Shown: positions 1 through 8,346 of the stretch, piece by piece
Layout of the letters: every line of letters starts with the position of its first letter
Position numbering within the stretch: the stretch's first letter is position 1
Source: Bradyrhizobium sp. BTAi1
GTDB taxonomy: Bacteria > Pseudomonadota > Alphaproteobacteria > Rhizobiales > Xanthobacteraceae
Assembly: GCF_000015165.1 (NCBI RefSeq)
Contig: NC_009485.1
Span: 5,103,501 to 5,167,500 of the forward strand
Direction of reading: 5' to 3'
Length of the DNA stretch: 64,000 nucleotides
Program-made: the position numbers and the translations under genes
The notes under the pieces: generated by a model
What the model saw: the letters and a program-made list of their open reading frames with translations, nothing else
What the model was told of the DNA's origin: nothing
Databases searched by the model: none

Positions 1-1311
1 CTGGAGTTCGACACGCTCCGCTATTGGACCGACGTGGCGCGGACACTCGAGGCCGGCAGGTTCGATTCGATCTTCATCGCCGACGGCATCGGCATTCATG
101 ACGTCTATGCCGGCAATGCTGACGCCGCGCTCAGCACGGCGGCGCAGATCCCGAAGCTCGATCCGATGCTGCTGGTCTCGGCCATGGCTGCTGTCACCGA
201 GCATCTCGGCCTCGGCATCACCGCATCCGTCTCCTACGAGCCGCCCTTCACCCTGGCGCGCCGCTTCTCGACGCTCGATCACCTGACACGCGGCCGCATC
301 GCCTGGAACATCGTCACCGGCTATTCCGCGGCGGCCTCGCGGGCGGTCGGCCGTGCCGACATCATGGCGCATGATCCGCGCTACGATCTCGCCGACGAAT
401 TCCTCGATGCGGTCTATGCGCTGTGGGAAGGCAGCTGGGACGACGGCGCGGTCATCGCCGATCGCGACCGCGGCGTGTTCGCCGATCCCAGCCGTATCCG
501 CAAGGTCCATCACCAGGGTCAGCATTTCAAGGTCGACGCCATCCATCTTGTGCACCCGTCGCCGCAGCGGACGCCGTTCCTGTTCCAGGCCGGCGCCTCC
601 CACCGCGGCAAGGACTTTGCCGCGCGCCATGCCGAAGCGGTGTTTCTCGGCGAGCATTCGAAGACGCGCACCGCCGCCAATGTCGCGGAAACACGGGCGC
701 GTGCCCAGGCGTTCGGCCGCAACGCAAACGACATCCGCTTCTTCGGCCTGATCACCGTCATCGTCGGCGAGACCCGTGCCGAGGCCGAAGCGAAATATCG
801 TGACTATCAGCGCTACACCGACCCGAAGGGTGCGCTGGCGCTGCTGTCCGGCTGGACCGGCATCGACCTGTCCCGTTACAGCCTCGACGACCCGTTCCCG
901 ACCATCAAGAAGGACAACGCGGTCACCTCGATGATCGACACCTTCGCGGCGTCCGAGCGCGCCTGGACCATCCGCGACATCATCACCCACAATTTCATCG
1001 GCGGCCGCGGCCCGGTCGTGATCGGCTCGCCGGCCGAGGTTGCCGACGAGCTGCAGTCCTGGATCGCCGAGACCGATCTCGACGGCTTCAATCTGAGCTA
1101 CGCGATCACGCCCGGCGGCTATCGAGACTTTGCCGATCTGGTCGTCCCGGAGTTGCAGCGCCGCGGCGTCTACAAGACGGACTACGCGCCCGGCACGCTC
1201 CGCGAGAAGACTTTTGGCGCCGGACATGCGCGGCTGCCTGACACGCACCCAGCCGCGCGCTTTCGTTTCGACGCGGCAGCGTCGCGCGCGCAGGCGCTGG
1301 CGTCGGTCTGA
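1..1311 (+). CDS. FMN-dependent monooxygenase, NtaA/SnaA/DszA family (5' partial)
   Basis: The frame is open to base 1, so the true start lies upstream; 436 residues are visible against about 440-450 for the family, so only a short N-terminus is missing. The luciferase-like fold is recognisable from LTRGRIAWNIVTGYS (about residue 95), the family's 'SHRGKDFAARHAEAVF' block and the late GSPAEVADEL segment. Enzymes of this family use reduced flavin from a partner reductase to oxygenate nitrilotriacetate, EDTA, pristinamycin, dibenzothiophene sulfone or small sulfones. Here it heads an operon with a Dpp-type transporter (40-nt gap), which suggests that the imported compound is its substrate. The organosulfur surroundings favour a sulfur compound; this is inference. 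Confidence 0.85.
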   Translation: MEFDTLRYWTDVARTLEAGRFDSIFIADGIGIHDVYAGNADAALSTAAQIPKLDPMLLVSAMAAVTEHLGLGITASVSYEPPFTLARRFSTLDHLTRGRIAWNIVTGYSAAASRAVGRADIMAHDPRYDLADEFLDAVYALWEGSWDDGAVIADRDRGVFADPSRIRKVHHQGQHFKVDAIHLVHPSPQRTPFLFQAGASHRGKDFAARHAEAVFLGEHSKTRTAANVAETRARAQAFGRNANDIRFFGLITVIVGETRAEAEAKYRDYQRYTDPKGALALLSGWTGIDLSRYSLDDPFPTIKKDNAVTSMIDTFAASERAWTIRDIITHNFIGGRGPVVIGSPAEVADELQSWIAETDLDGFNLSYAITPGGYRDFADLVVPELQRRGVYKTDYAPGTLREKTFGAGHARLPDTHPAARFRFDAAASRAQALASV

Positions 1312-1350
1312 ACCAATCATGCAGACACCATCCATCATCCGGGGGACGAC

Positions 1351-2337
1351 ATGTCGACCATGACCCGTCTTGCCAAGGTGCTGCGGCGGACCACGCTGCA
1401 GGCGGTGCCGACCGTCATCGGCATCGTCATCCTCAACTTCCTGCTGCTGCAGCTGGCTCCGGGCGATGCCGCCGACGTGCTCGCCGGCGAGTCGGGGTCG
1501 GCGACCATGGAGACCGTTGCGGCCCTGCGCGCGCGGTTCGGATTGGATCAGCCGGTGCTGGTTCAGCTGATCGCCTATCTCGACAACCTCGCCCATTTCA
1601 GCCTCGGCTTCTCGCCGCGCTACAATCTGCCGGTGTCGGACATCATCGCGCAGCGGCTGCCGGGCACCGTCATCCTGATGCTGACGGCGCTGGCGCTCGC
1701 CCTCGCCTTCGGCATCACGCTCGGCACCGTGATGGCGACCTATGCCGGACGCTGGCCGGACCGGCTGATCTCGGTCGGCATCACGCTGTTCTATTCGATC
1801 CCCGGCTTCTGGATCGGCCTGATGCTGATCCTGCTGTTCTCGGTCAAGCTCGGCTGGCTGCCGAGCGGCGGCTCCGGCACCATCGGCACCACTGTCAGCG
1901 GCTTCGCGCTCGTCATCGACCGGGCGCGCTACATGGTGCTGCCGGCGCTGTCGCTCGCACTGTTCTACATCGCGATCTATTCGCGGCTGACGCGCGCGGC
2001 GATGCTCGATGCGCAGACCCAGGACTATGTCCGCACCGCCGCGGCCAAGGGCCTCTCGCCGTTCGCGATCACCTTCGGCCACGTGCTGCGCAACGCCCTG
2101 CTCCCGGTGACGACGGTGGCCGGCATGCATCTCGGCGGCCTGCTCGGCGGCGCCGTCGTCGTCGAGACCGTGTACAGCTGGCCCGGGCTCGGCCGCCTCG
2201 CCTTCGAGGCGGTGATGAGCCGCGATTTCAGCGTGCTGCTCGGCATTCTCCTGCTGTCCTCACTGCTCGTGATCATCGCCAATGTGACGGTCGATCTCGT
2301 GCAGGCCTGGCTTGACCCGCGTATCGAGACCCGCTGA
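1351..2337 (+). CDS. ABC transporter permease, DppB/OppB type
   Basis: 328-residue inner-membrane protein with six predicted hydrophobic segments, the first at about residues 17-35, and the binding-protein-dependent permease EAA-like loop (DYVRTAAAKGLSPFAITFGH, about residues 225-244) that docks on the ATPases. Length and the N-terminal 'VPTVIGIVILNFLLLQLAPGDAA' style are typical of peptide/nickel-family DppB permeases. Its stop overlaps the next start by one base (TGATG), so the two permeases are translationally coupled. Substrate cannot be read from the sequence; co-transcription with a flavin monooxygenase argues for a non-peptide, probably organosulfur, compound. Confidence 0.9.
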   Translation: MSTMTRLAKVLRRTTLQAVPTVIGIVILNFLLLQLAPGDAADVLAGESGSATMETVAALRARFGLDQPVLVQLIAYLDNLAHFSLGFSPRYNLPVSDIIAQRLPGTVILMLTALALALAFGITLGTVMATYAGRWPDRLISVGITLFYSIPGFWIGLMLILLFSVKLGWLPSGGSGTIGTTVSGFALVIDRARYMVLPALSLALFYIAIYSRLTRAAMLDAQTQDYVRTAAAKGLSPFAITFGHVLRNALLPVTTVAGMHLGGLLGGAVVVETVYSWPGLGRLAFEAVMSRDFSVLLGILLLSSLLVIIANVTVDLVQAWLDPRIETR

Positions 2338-3320
2338 TGCTCCAGATCAACACGCGCACCACCCTTCTGCAGCCGGAAGCCGACACGCAGCCGATCGCCG
2401 TCTCGGCCGAAGTCAGCCCGTCGTCCTGGCCGAACCTGCACGCCGCCGACACCCATGTCGTCAGCGCGACCAGCCACAATATTCGCCGCCTGACCGTGCT
2501 CCGCCTGCTGCGCAATCCCTCCGTCGCCGCCGGCGGCGCGCTGCTGTCGCTGATCATCATCGCGGCAGCACTGGCGCCCTTTCTGTATCCCGGCGATCCG
2601 CTCTCGATGGTGGCGCGGCCGCTGCTGTGGCCGGGCCAGAATGCGGCGTTTCCGTTCGGCACCGACTCGCTCGGCCGCGATGTCGCCGCTGGCCTGTTCC
2701 ATGGCGCGCGGGTGTCGCTCCTGATCGGCGTCGTGGCCACCTCGATCGGCGTCAGCGTCGGCATCCTCGTCGGCGCCACCGCGGGCTATCGCGGCGGCTG
2801 GATCGACGATGTGCTGGTCCGCGTGATCGAGCTGTTCCAGACCGTGCCGAGCTTCATCCTGCTGGTCGTGCTGGTCGCGATCGCGCAGCCGTCGATCCTC
2901 ACCGTGACCTGGGCGATCGGTCTCGTCACCTGGCCGACCATCGCGCGGCTCGTGCGGGCCGAATTCCGCGTGCTGCGCGAGAAGGATTTCGTGATGGCCG
3001 CGCGCAGCCTCGGCTTCGGCCATGGCCGCATCGTGATCCGCGAGATCCTGCCGAACGCCCTGCCGGCGATCATCGTCACAGCGTCCGTTATGGTCGCCAC
3101 CGCGATCCTGATGGAGGCCGCGCTGTCGTTCCTCGGGCTCGGCGATCCCAACGTCGTCAGCTGGGGCAGCATGATCGGCTCCGGGCGCGAGCTGATCCGC
3201 ACTGCCTGGTATCTCACCGCTTTGCCCGGCGTGGTCATCGTGCTGACCGTGCTGGCGCTGAACCTGATCGGCGATGGCCTGACCGACGTGCTCAATCCGC
3301 GCACCGGCGTGGAGCGCTGA
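2337..3320 (+). CDS. ABC transporter permease, DppC/OppC type
   Basis: 327 residues. A long polar N-terminus (about 55 residues) precedes the first membrane helix, as in DppC proteins. The EAA loop (DFVMAARSLGFGHGRIVIRE, about residues 220-240) is followed by LPNALPAIIV and the closing ALSFLGLGDP block characteristic of OppC/DppC. It starts on the last base of the preceding permease gene and ends two bases before the ATPase gene, so it is an internal member of the monooxygenase-transporter operon. It should form the heterodimeric membrane channel with the DppB-like subunit. Confidence 0.9.
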   Translation: MLQINTRTTLLQPEADTQPIAVSAEVSPSSWPNLHAADTHVVSATSHNIRRLTVLRLLRNPSVAAGGALLSLIIIAAALAPFLYPGDPLSMVARPLLWPGQNAAFPFGTDSLGRDVAAGLFHGARVSLLIGVVATSIGVSVGILVGATAGYRGGWIDDVLVRVIELFQTVPSFILLVVLVAIAQPSILTVTWAIGLVTWPTIARLVRAEFRVLREKDFVMAARSLGFGHGRIVIREILPNALPAIIVTASVMVATAILMEAALSFLGLGDPNVVSWGSMIGSGRELIRTAWYLTALPGVVIVLTVLALNLIGDGLTDVLNPRTGVER

Positions 3321-3322
3321 CC

Positions 3323-4307
<985 letters not shown>

Positions 4308-4330
<23 letters not shown>

Positions 4331-5258
4331 CCTCACCACCACCTACACCTCAGGCCGCAGCGCCGTGCATGCCGTCGATGGCGTGTCGCTCGAGATCGCG
4401 CGCGGCGAGACGATCGGCCTGGTCGGCGAATCCGGCTGCGGCAAGTCCACGCTCGGCAAGACGATCCTGCGGCTTGTCGAGCCGTCGGGCGGCCGCATCC
4501 TGTTCGACGGCGAGGACCTCACCGCGCTTTCGGAAGCCGCGCTGCGCAGCCGGCGCAAGCGGCTGCAGATGGTGTTCCAGGATCCGTTCGCCTCGCTCAA
4601 TCCGCGCCAGACCATCGGCGAGATCCTCAGCGCGCCGCTCGCTGTCCATGGCGTCAAATCGCGCGCGGAACGGCAGCGCCGCGTCGACGACATCCTGGCG
4701 CGCGTCGGCCTGCCGCCGGACAGCGCGCGACGCTATCCGCACGAATTCTCCGGCGGCCAGCGCCAGCGCATCGGCATCGCCCGCGCGCTGATCCTGGAGC
4801 CCGACCTCATCATCTGCGACGAGCCGGTGTCGGCGCTCGATCTCTCGGTGCAGGCGCAGATCCTCAACCTGCTCGCCGAGCTGAAGCAGAGTCTCAATCT
4901 GTCGCTGCTGTTCATCTCGCACGATCTGTCCGTCGTCCGCTATCTCTCCGACCGCGTGCTGGTGATGTATCTCGGCCGCATCGTCGAGAGCGGCAGCCAC
5001 ACGCAGATCTGGCACCGGCCGCTGCATCCCTACACCAAGGCGCTGATCGACGCGGTGCCCGACCCAACCCGCCGCCGCTATGCCGCGCCGCTGCCGGGCG
5101 ACCTGCCCGACCCCCGCAGCGTCGGCGGCGGCTGCCGCTTTGCGCCGCGCTGCCCGATCGCAACCGAGATCTGTAGGACGCAGGACCCGGCGCTGCGCGC
5201 CGCCGCAGCGGGCCATCACGTCGCCTGCCATCATGCGGAGCCGGCCCTGGTCTCCTGA
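4308..5258 (+). CDS. ABC transporter ATP-binding protein, DppF/OppF type
   Basis: The ATG at 4308 is chosen over a TTG at 4287; it lies inside the end of the DppD-like gene (23-base overlap) with an AGGA-like ribosome site just upstream. 316 residues. Walker A GESGCGKS at about 41-48, QMVFQDPFASLNPR, signature FSGGQRQR, Walker B LIICDEPVSALD, H-loop FISHDLSVV, and the C-terminal CRFAPRCPIATEIC cysteine motif. It completes a two-permease, two-ATPase importer; no cognate binding-protein gene is found in this operon inside the window. Confidence 0.93.
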
Positions 5259-5441
5259 CCGGCTCTGCTCGTGGGTCGGACGCAGGCCGGGGAGACGGCG
5301 CCACGCTTTTGTGCGACGAAGGCGCGGGACATCGTGCGGCACGCTTTCTCCACGCTTCAAACAGCAGGCACGACTTCGCGATCTCGCGGCCATCTCCGCC
5401 CGAGTTTTGTCCGAAGTGAACCTCTCCTCTCGAAGAAGAGG

Positions 5442-5542
5442 CGCAGGGAAGACCGGGTATCGACTGATACCCGCGGTCCGCGTGCAGCAAATAAGCACGC
5501 GGGAGAACCACAGGTTCAGCCCAATATCCGGCCTTCCCTGCG
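5442..5542 (+). repeat. structured extragenic repeat, copy 1 (two-hairpin element closed by a 15-bp stem)
   Basis: Outer arms 5442-5456 and 5528-5542 are complementary at 14 of 15 positions. Inside are hairpin A (5455-5461 with 5466-5472, 7 bp) and hairpin B (5478-5485 with 5495-5502, 8 bp), then an unpaired stretch containing ACCACAGGTTCAGCC. The reverse complement of 60301-60402 has the same architecture and the same unpaired block but different hairpin bases. It sits in the 688-base non-coding stretch after the Dpp-type operon. No coding frame runs through it convincingly. Confidence 0.75.
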
Positions 5543-5809
5543 CGACGGTTTTGCGGGTTATAGGCGCTCTCCCCGGGGATCGGCTGTCTTGCCCCCGTCA
5601 CCAGCGGATCATCATCCCCACCGGCTTGGCATCAGCACCGCGATGCCAGGACCACACCATTTCGCCGTCGCATCGCTCCGTTCGTCGGCGCGGGCTTTAA
5701 CACCCGGCTGCAGAGCAACACGCCCATCGCATCTTCCGACTCGACGCTCGTGACGATCGCGAAACGTCCCTCTTCCGCGAGCCGGGATGCGCGGAAATGT
5801 GGAGGTGAT

Positions 5810-5898
5810 TTGCCCGGCGAGGCAAGGGATGAGTCCGCGACAAACTGGCACGACGGGCAGTTGGCGCATGCGGGTCATGCAACGATTGCCCGTCGGGC
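5810..5898. repeat. direct repeat, copy A (about 90 bp, left side of toxin-antitoxin island)
   Basis: Begins TTGCCCGGCGAGGCAAGGG and ends GATTGCCCGTCGGGC. It matches 7150-7244 almost base for base apart from a six-base indel near the start. It contains a stem of CGACGGGCA with TGCCCGTCG enclosing a smaller GCATGC hairpin. It sits just downstream (in the minus sense) of the ParE-like toxin gene. The same unit on both sides of the ParDE-like genes and the transposase fragment suggests a repeated insertion or a recombination pair. The rest of 5259-5946 shows only the structured repeat at 5442. Confidence 0.8.
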
Positions 5899-5946
5899 AG
5901 ACGGCCGGCTGGACAACGACCGCAACAGCCTATTCCGGCGCCGACC

Positions 5947-6258
5947 TCAGACAAGGCCGTGGAGATTGCGGCGGCCGTCGATGACGCGGATGACCTCTAC
6001 GGCGTCGACTGGACCTTCGTCCGAGTCCGGAATGGTCCGGTAGAGCAGCACATAGGGCGTCTCGACCAGCATACGCACAGATGGCCTGATATCGGACCGG
6101 CGGACGCCCATTCGTGGCTGCGATCTCAACAGCTCGAGTCGCGTCTCGATACGATCGAGATAGCGTTCGGCCGCAGCCGGCTGCTCTAGCCCGATCAGCA
6201 AATAGATGTCGATCAGATCGGCCCGCGCCTGATTGGACCAGATCAGCTCAATCGGCAC
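5947..6258 (-). CDS. type II toxin, RelE/ParE superfamily
   Basis: 103 residues, the normal size for ParE/RelE toxins. The N-terminus MPIELIWSNQARADLIDIYLL and the middle LDRIETRLELLRSQPRMGVRR follow the ParE pattern of two helices then a beta sheet; the C-terminal PYVLLYRTIP and VDAVEVIRVIDGRRN match the conserved sheet that ends the fold. It overlaps the preceding antitoxin gene by 11 bases, the usual antitoxin-first arrangement. ParE members poison gyrase and RelE members cut mRNA on the ribosome; which applies here is not decidable from sequence. Confidence 0.88.
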   Translation of the reverse strand: MPIELIWSNQARADLIDIYLLIGLEQPAAAERYLDRIETRLELLRSQPRMGVRRSDIRPSVRMLVETPYVLLYRTIPDSDEGPVDAVEVIRVIDGRRNLHGLV

Positions 6259-6538
6259 GGCGGGATGCTTTCTTTGCCCCCTTCAACCGGTCGCGAGCCT
6301 CCTTGCGCAGCTGCTTCATGTCGACCTTGCCGGCAGAGCCGCTGGCAAGGCCCTCGTCCCAGGCCTGTCGCAAGCGCCTGATGTCTTCCTGCCGCAACTC
6401 GCGCTTCAACTGCCAGTCGCGTACCGCCTCCCGGACGATCTCGCTCGTGGTGGCATATTCGCCCGACTCGACCGCTGTCTTGAGGGCGGCGACCTGCTCA
6501 CTGGTCAGCGCAACGCTCAGCTTTTCGACAGATGCCAT
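6248..6538 (-). CDS. antitoxin of ParE-like toxin, CopG/ParD (RHH) type
   Basis: The ATG at 6538 (MASVEKLSVAL) is chosen; an upstream in-frame start at 6574 would place the operator palindrome inside the coding region. 96 residues. The N-terminal half (LSVALTSEQVAALKTAVESG then TTSEIVREAVRDW) is the ribbon-helix-helix DNA-binding pattern of ParD antitoxins; the charged C-terminal half would wrap the toxin. First gene of a two-gene operon with the toxin, overlapping it by 11 bases. Autorepression through the palindrome at 6546-6561 is expected. Confidence 0.88.
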   Translation of the reverse strand: MASVEKLSVALTSEQVAALKTAVESGEYATTSEIVREAVRDWQLKRELRQEDIRRLRQAWDEGLASGSAGKVDMKQLRKEARDRLKGAKKASRRAD

Positions 6539-6545
6539 CGGATCG

Positions 6546-6565
6546 CTCCACCATTGTGGAGTATA
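6546..6565 (-). promoter_or_regulatory. operator palindrome and -10 element of the ParDE-like operon
   Basis: CTCCAC-CATT-GTGGAG (6546-6561) is a perfect six-base inverted repeat immediately upstream of the antitoxin start. Reading the minus strand, TATACT (6565-6560) is a good -10 hexamer overlapping the palindrome edge, so a bound antitoxin would block RNA polymerase. No convincing -35 hexamer at the right distance was found. Confidence 0.6.
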
Positions 6566-6798
6566 AATTACCACTATTTGCTACCGCAGCCAACACCTGC
6601 CAGCGTGGTTGGCGCGGGCCACGGACAAGCCAATCCGGGTCGGAAAAGATCTGTGGAAATCCAGCAATTTGAAGCTGCAATCAGGAGGTCCGGACCCGAG
6701 ACAACCGCTGCCTGCCGCCGCGATCGTCCCGGCAGCCCCACGGCCATCTCGCCCCGAGGCGCGCATCGCCGCTCGACGACGCCGAGTTTTATGCACTG

Positions 6799-7107
6799 TC
6801 ACCGTAATCCCCAGATCAGTTCCAGATTGCGACAGGCTTCACGCTCCAGCCGGCGTGATGACCGGATCTGGTTGATGTAGCCATACAGGTACAGCTTCAG
6901 CAGATCTGACGGGGCGTATGGCGGCTGCCCCGCTCCCGTCGCGCGCCGGTCTGCGTGCCGAAACCCAAGCCTGGCCAGGTCGAGCGCGTCGACAAAGCCG
7001 TCGATCGCACGAACCGGATTGTCCGCGGCGACATAATCCTCGATCCGCGGTGGAAACAGGCTGGCTTGCTCGCGGCTCTCACCGCTCTTGAAAGGGCGAT
7101 TCGTCAT
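6799..7107 (-). pseudogene. transposase N-terminal fragment, IS1182-like (truncated)
   Basis: 102 residues that look like the first quarter of an IS1182/IS5-group transposase: FPPRIEDYVAADNPVRAIDGFVDAL, then PPYAPSDLLKLYLYGYINQIRSSRRLEREACRNLELIW (read in parts), the helical DUF772-type domain. The frame stops right after LELIWGLR, where intact relatives continue into the DDE catalytic core of about 300 further residues; none of this is found in the next bases. The catalytic domain is therefore lost and the fragment cannot transpose. The 5' end lies about 43 bases from direct-repeat copy B. Bases 6575-6798, beyond the fragment, show nothing recognisable. Confidence 0.85.
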
Positions 7108-7149
7108 AAGCCGAATCGTACATCTCGCAACGGAAAACGCCCGAAATTA

Positions 7150-7244
7150 TTGCCCAGCCTCGGCGAGGCAAGGGAAGAGTCCGCGACAAACTGCCACGAC
7201 GGGCAGTTGGTGCATGCGGGGCATGCAAGGATTGCCCGTCGGGC
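7150..7244. repeat. direct repeat, copy B (about 95 bp, inside toxin-antitoxin island)
   Basis: Same unit as 5810-5898 in the same orientation, with an extra AGCCTC-like insertion near its start and a few substitutions. The enclosing stem (CGACGGGCA with TGCCCGTCG) and the inner GCATGC-GGG-GCATGC hairpin are intact. It separates the transposase remnant from the TacAT-like pair. Confidence 0.8.
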
Positions 7245-7311
7245 GGATGATCATGCAGCCGATCGGCATCATACGCGATCGCGTCAGCGAGCGACGCCGA
7301 GGGCGAGCAGG

Positions 7312-7827
7312 TCATCCCTCATCGAACAGACGCCGGATATCGGCCATCGGTCGAAACAGCTTCATCGGATGGTCGGGTAGCGACAGAAAGCTTTCGCGCT
7401 CGTAGAAGCGACGCGCGTTGTCGTCCTTGGCATCGACGATGACAGCGAACGATGCGATCTCGCTGCGCGCTGCACGATAGAGCGCGTCGGCCAGCAGCAG
7501 GCGGCCGTAGCCTTTGCCCTGCTGCCGCCGATCAACGGCGAGACGACCGAGCAGCGTTGCCGGGACGAGCGGATAGCGCGGCAGCTTACGGACCAGCGCA
7601 TCGGGCAATTCGGCGAGCCGGACCGAGGTCGCGGATAGCGTGTAGTAGCCTGCGATCGTGTCGTCGGACAGCACAAGCACGAACGGCGCGGCCATGTTCT
7701 TGCGCGCGTCCTGTCCCGCCTGGGTGCGAAAATATCGATCCAGCGGCGCTACGCCGCAATCGAACCCCGATCGATCGTGATGGGCCGCGAGCGCTTCGAA
7801 CCGCAATAGCGCGCCATCGTCGGCCAC
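7312..7827 (-). CDS. GNAT acetyltransferase toxin, TacT/AtaT-like
   Basis: 171 residues, the normal length for TacT-like toxins. Begins at a GTG (7827) with a GAGGT ribosome site overlapping the antitoxin stop region. The acetyl-CoA pyrophosphate loop is VDRRQQGKGYG (about residues 97-107), and the family opening FEALAAHHDRSGFDCGVAPLDRYF and closing FYERESFLSLPDHPMKLFRPM (read in parts) are both present. TacT-like enzymes acetylate the amino group of aminoacyl-tRNA and stop translation. It lies three bases after a DUF1778 antitoxin, which strongly supports the toxin assignment over an ordinary acetyltransferase. Confidence 0.9.
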   Translation of the reverse strand: MADDGALLRFEALAAHHDRSGFDCGVAPLDRYFRTQAGQDARKNMAAPFVLVLSDDTIAGYYTLSATSVRLAELPDALVRKLPRYPLVPATLLGRLAVDRRQQGKGYGRLLLADALYRAARSEIASFAVIVDAKDDNARRFYERESFLSLPDHPMKLFRPMADIRRLFDEG

Positions 7828-7830
7828 ACC

Positions 7831-8133
7831 TCAAACGCCCGTCCGCTCGCGATAGCGCCGGACGGTATCGCGGAGACGGTCGTTGACGGGCCGCGGGTTG
7901 AGCAGCGCATCGACGAAGGCCTCGCTGTCGCGCACCGAGAGCGTGAGCTGACTATGCTCCTCGATCGTCCGCCGCGCGGCGTCCTGCACGCTAGCCAGCA
8001 CGAAATCCGTCACACTCCGCCCCTGCAAGGCCGCAGCGCGCTCGATCAGGCTCTTCTGAGCAGCAGTCACCCGCGTCTCCAGGCGTTCCGCCCGGACGCG
8101 GCCCTCGCTTGCACGAGATGGGGTTTTGGACAT
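7831..8133 (-). CDS. DUF1778 antitoxin, TacA-like
   Basis: The ATG at 8133 (MSKTPSRASEG) has a GGAGGC ribosome site; a longer frame to 8181 would start within the -35 hexamer and is rejected. 100 residues. The N-terminal RLETRVTAAQKSLIERAAAL then GRSVTDFVLASVQDAA is the DUF1778 ribbon-helix-helix domain that binds DNA; the C-terminal FVDALLNPRPVNDRLRDTVRRY is the toxin-binding tail, ending with the usual 'NP' element. It is followed three bases later by the GNAT toxin. Neutralises the toxin and probably represses the operon with it. Confidence 0.92.
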   Translation of the reverse strand: MSKTPSRASEGRVRAERLETRVTAAQKSLIERAAALQGRSVTDFVLASVQDAARRTIEEHSQLTLSVRDSEAFVDALLNPRPVNDRLRDTVRRYRERTGV

Positions 8134-8151
8134 GGCGAGGCCTCCACCGCT

Positions 8152-8181
8152 AGTGTACGGCCAATGGCCGGGGCTATGCAA
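8152..8181 (-). promoter_or_regulatory. promoter and operator of the TacAT-like operon
   Basis: On the minus strand a -35 hexamer TTGCAT (8181-8176) and a -10 hexamer TACACT (8157-8152) are separated by 18 bases. Within the spacer lies GGCCA-A-TGGCC (8159-8169), a near-perfect dyad well placed for repression by the RHH antitoxin. The start codon is 19 bases downstream of the -10. Confidence 0.6.
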
Positions 8182-8346
8182 GGAGAATGTGCACGGGAGT
8201 CCGTTGCCGCATTAGGACCCTGGCCGCCCGATGATCTGGCCGAGCGTGGTCGTGCAACCAGACGGAGAGTAAATCTCGGGATATTCATTGCGTACGGGCG
8301 ACCGATTCTAGGCGGTTGAGCACTCAGCTGACTCGGGAAAACAAAT

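Noticed and set aside
2312..3322. N-terminal extension of the DppD-like frame back to 2312
   Set aside because: It overlaps the whole DppC-like gene in another frame and has no family similarity; the ATG at 3323 gives a normal DppD.
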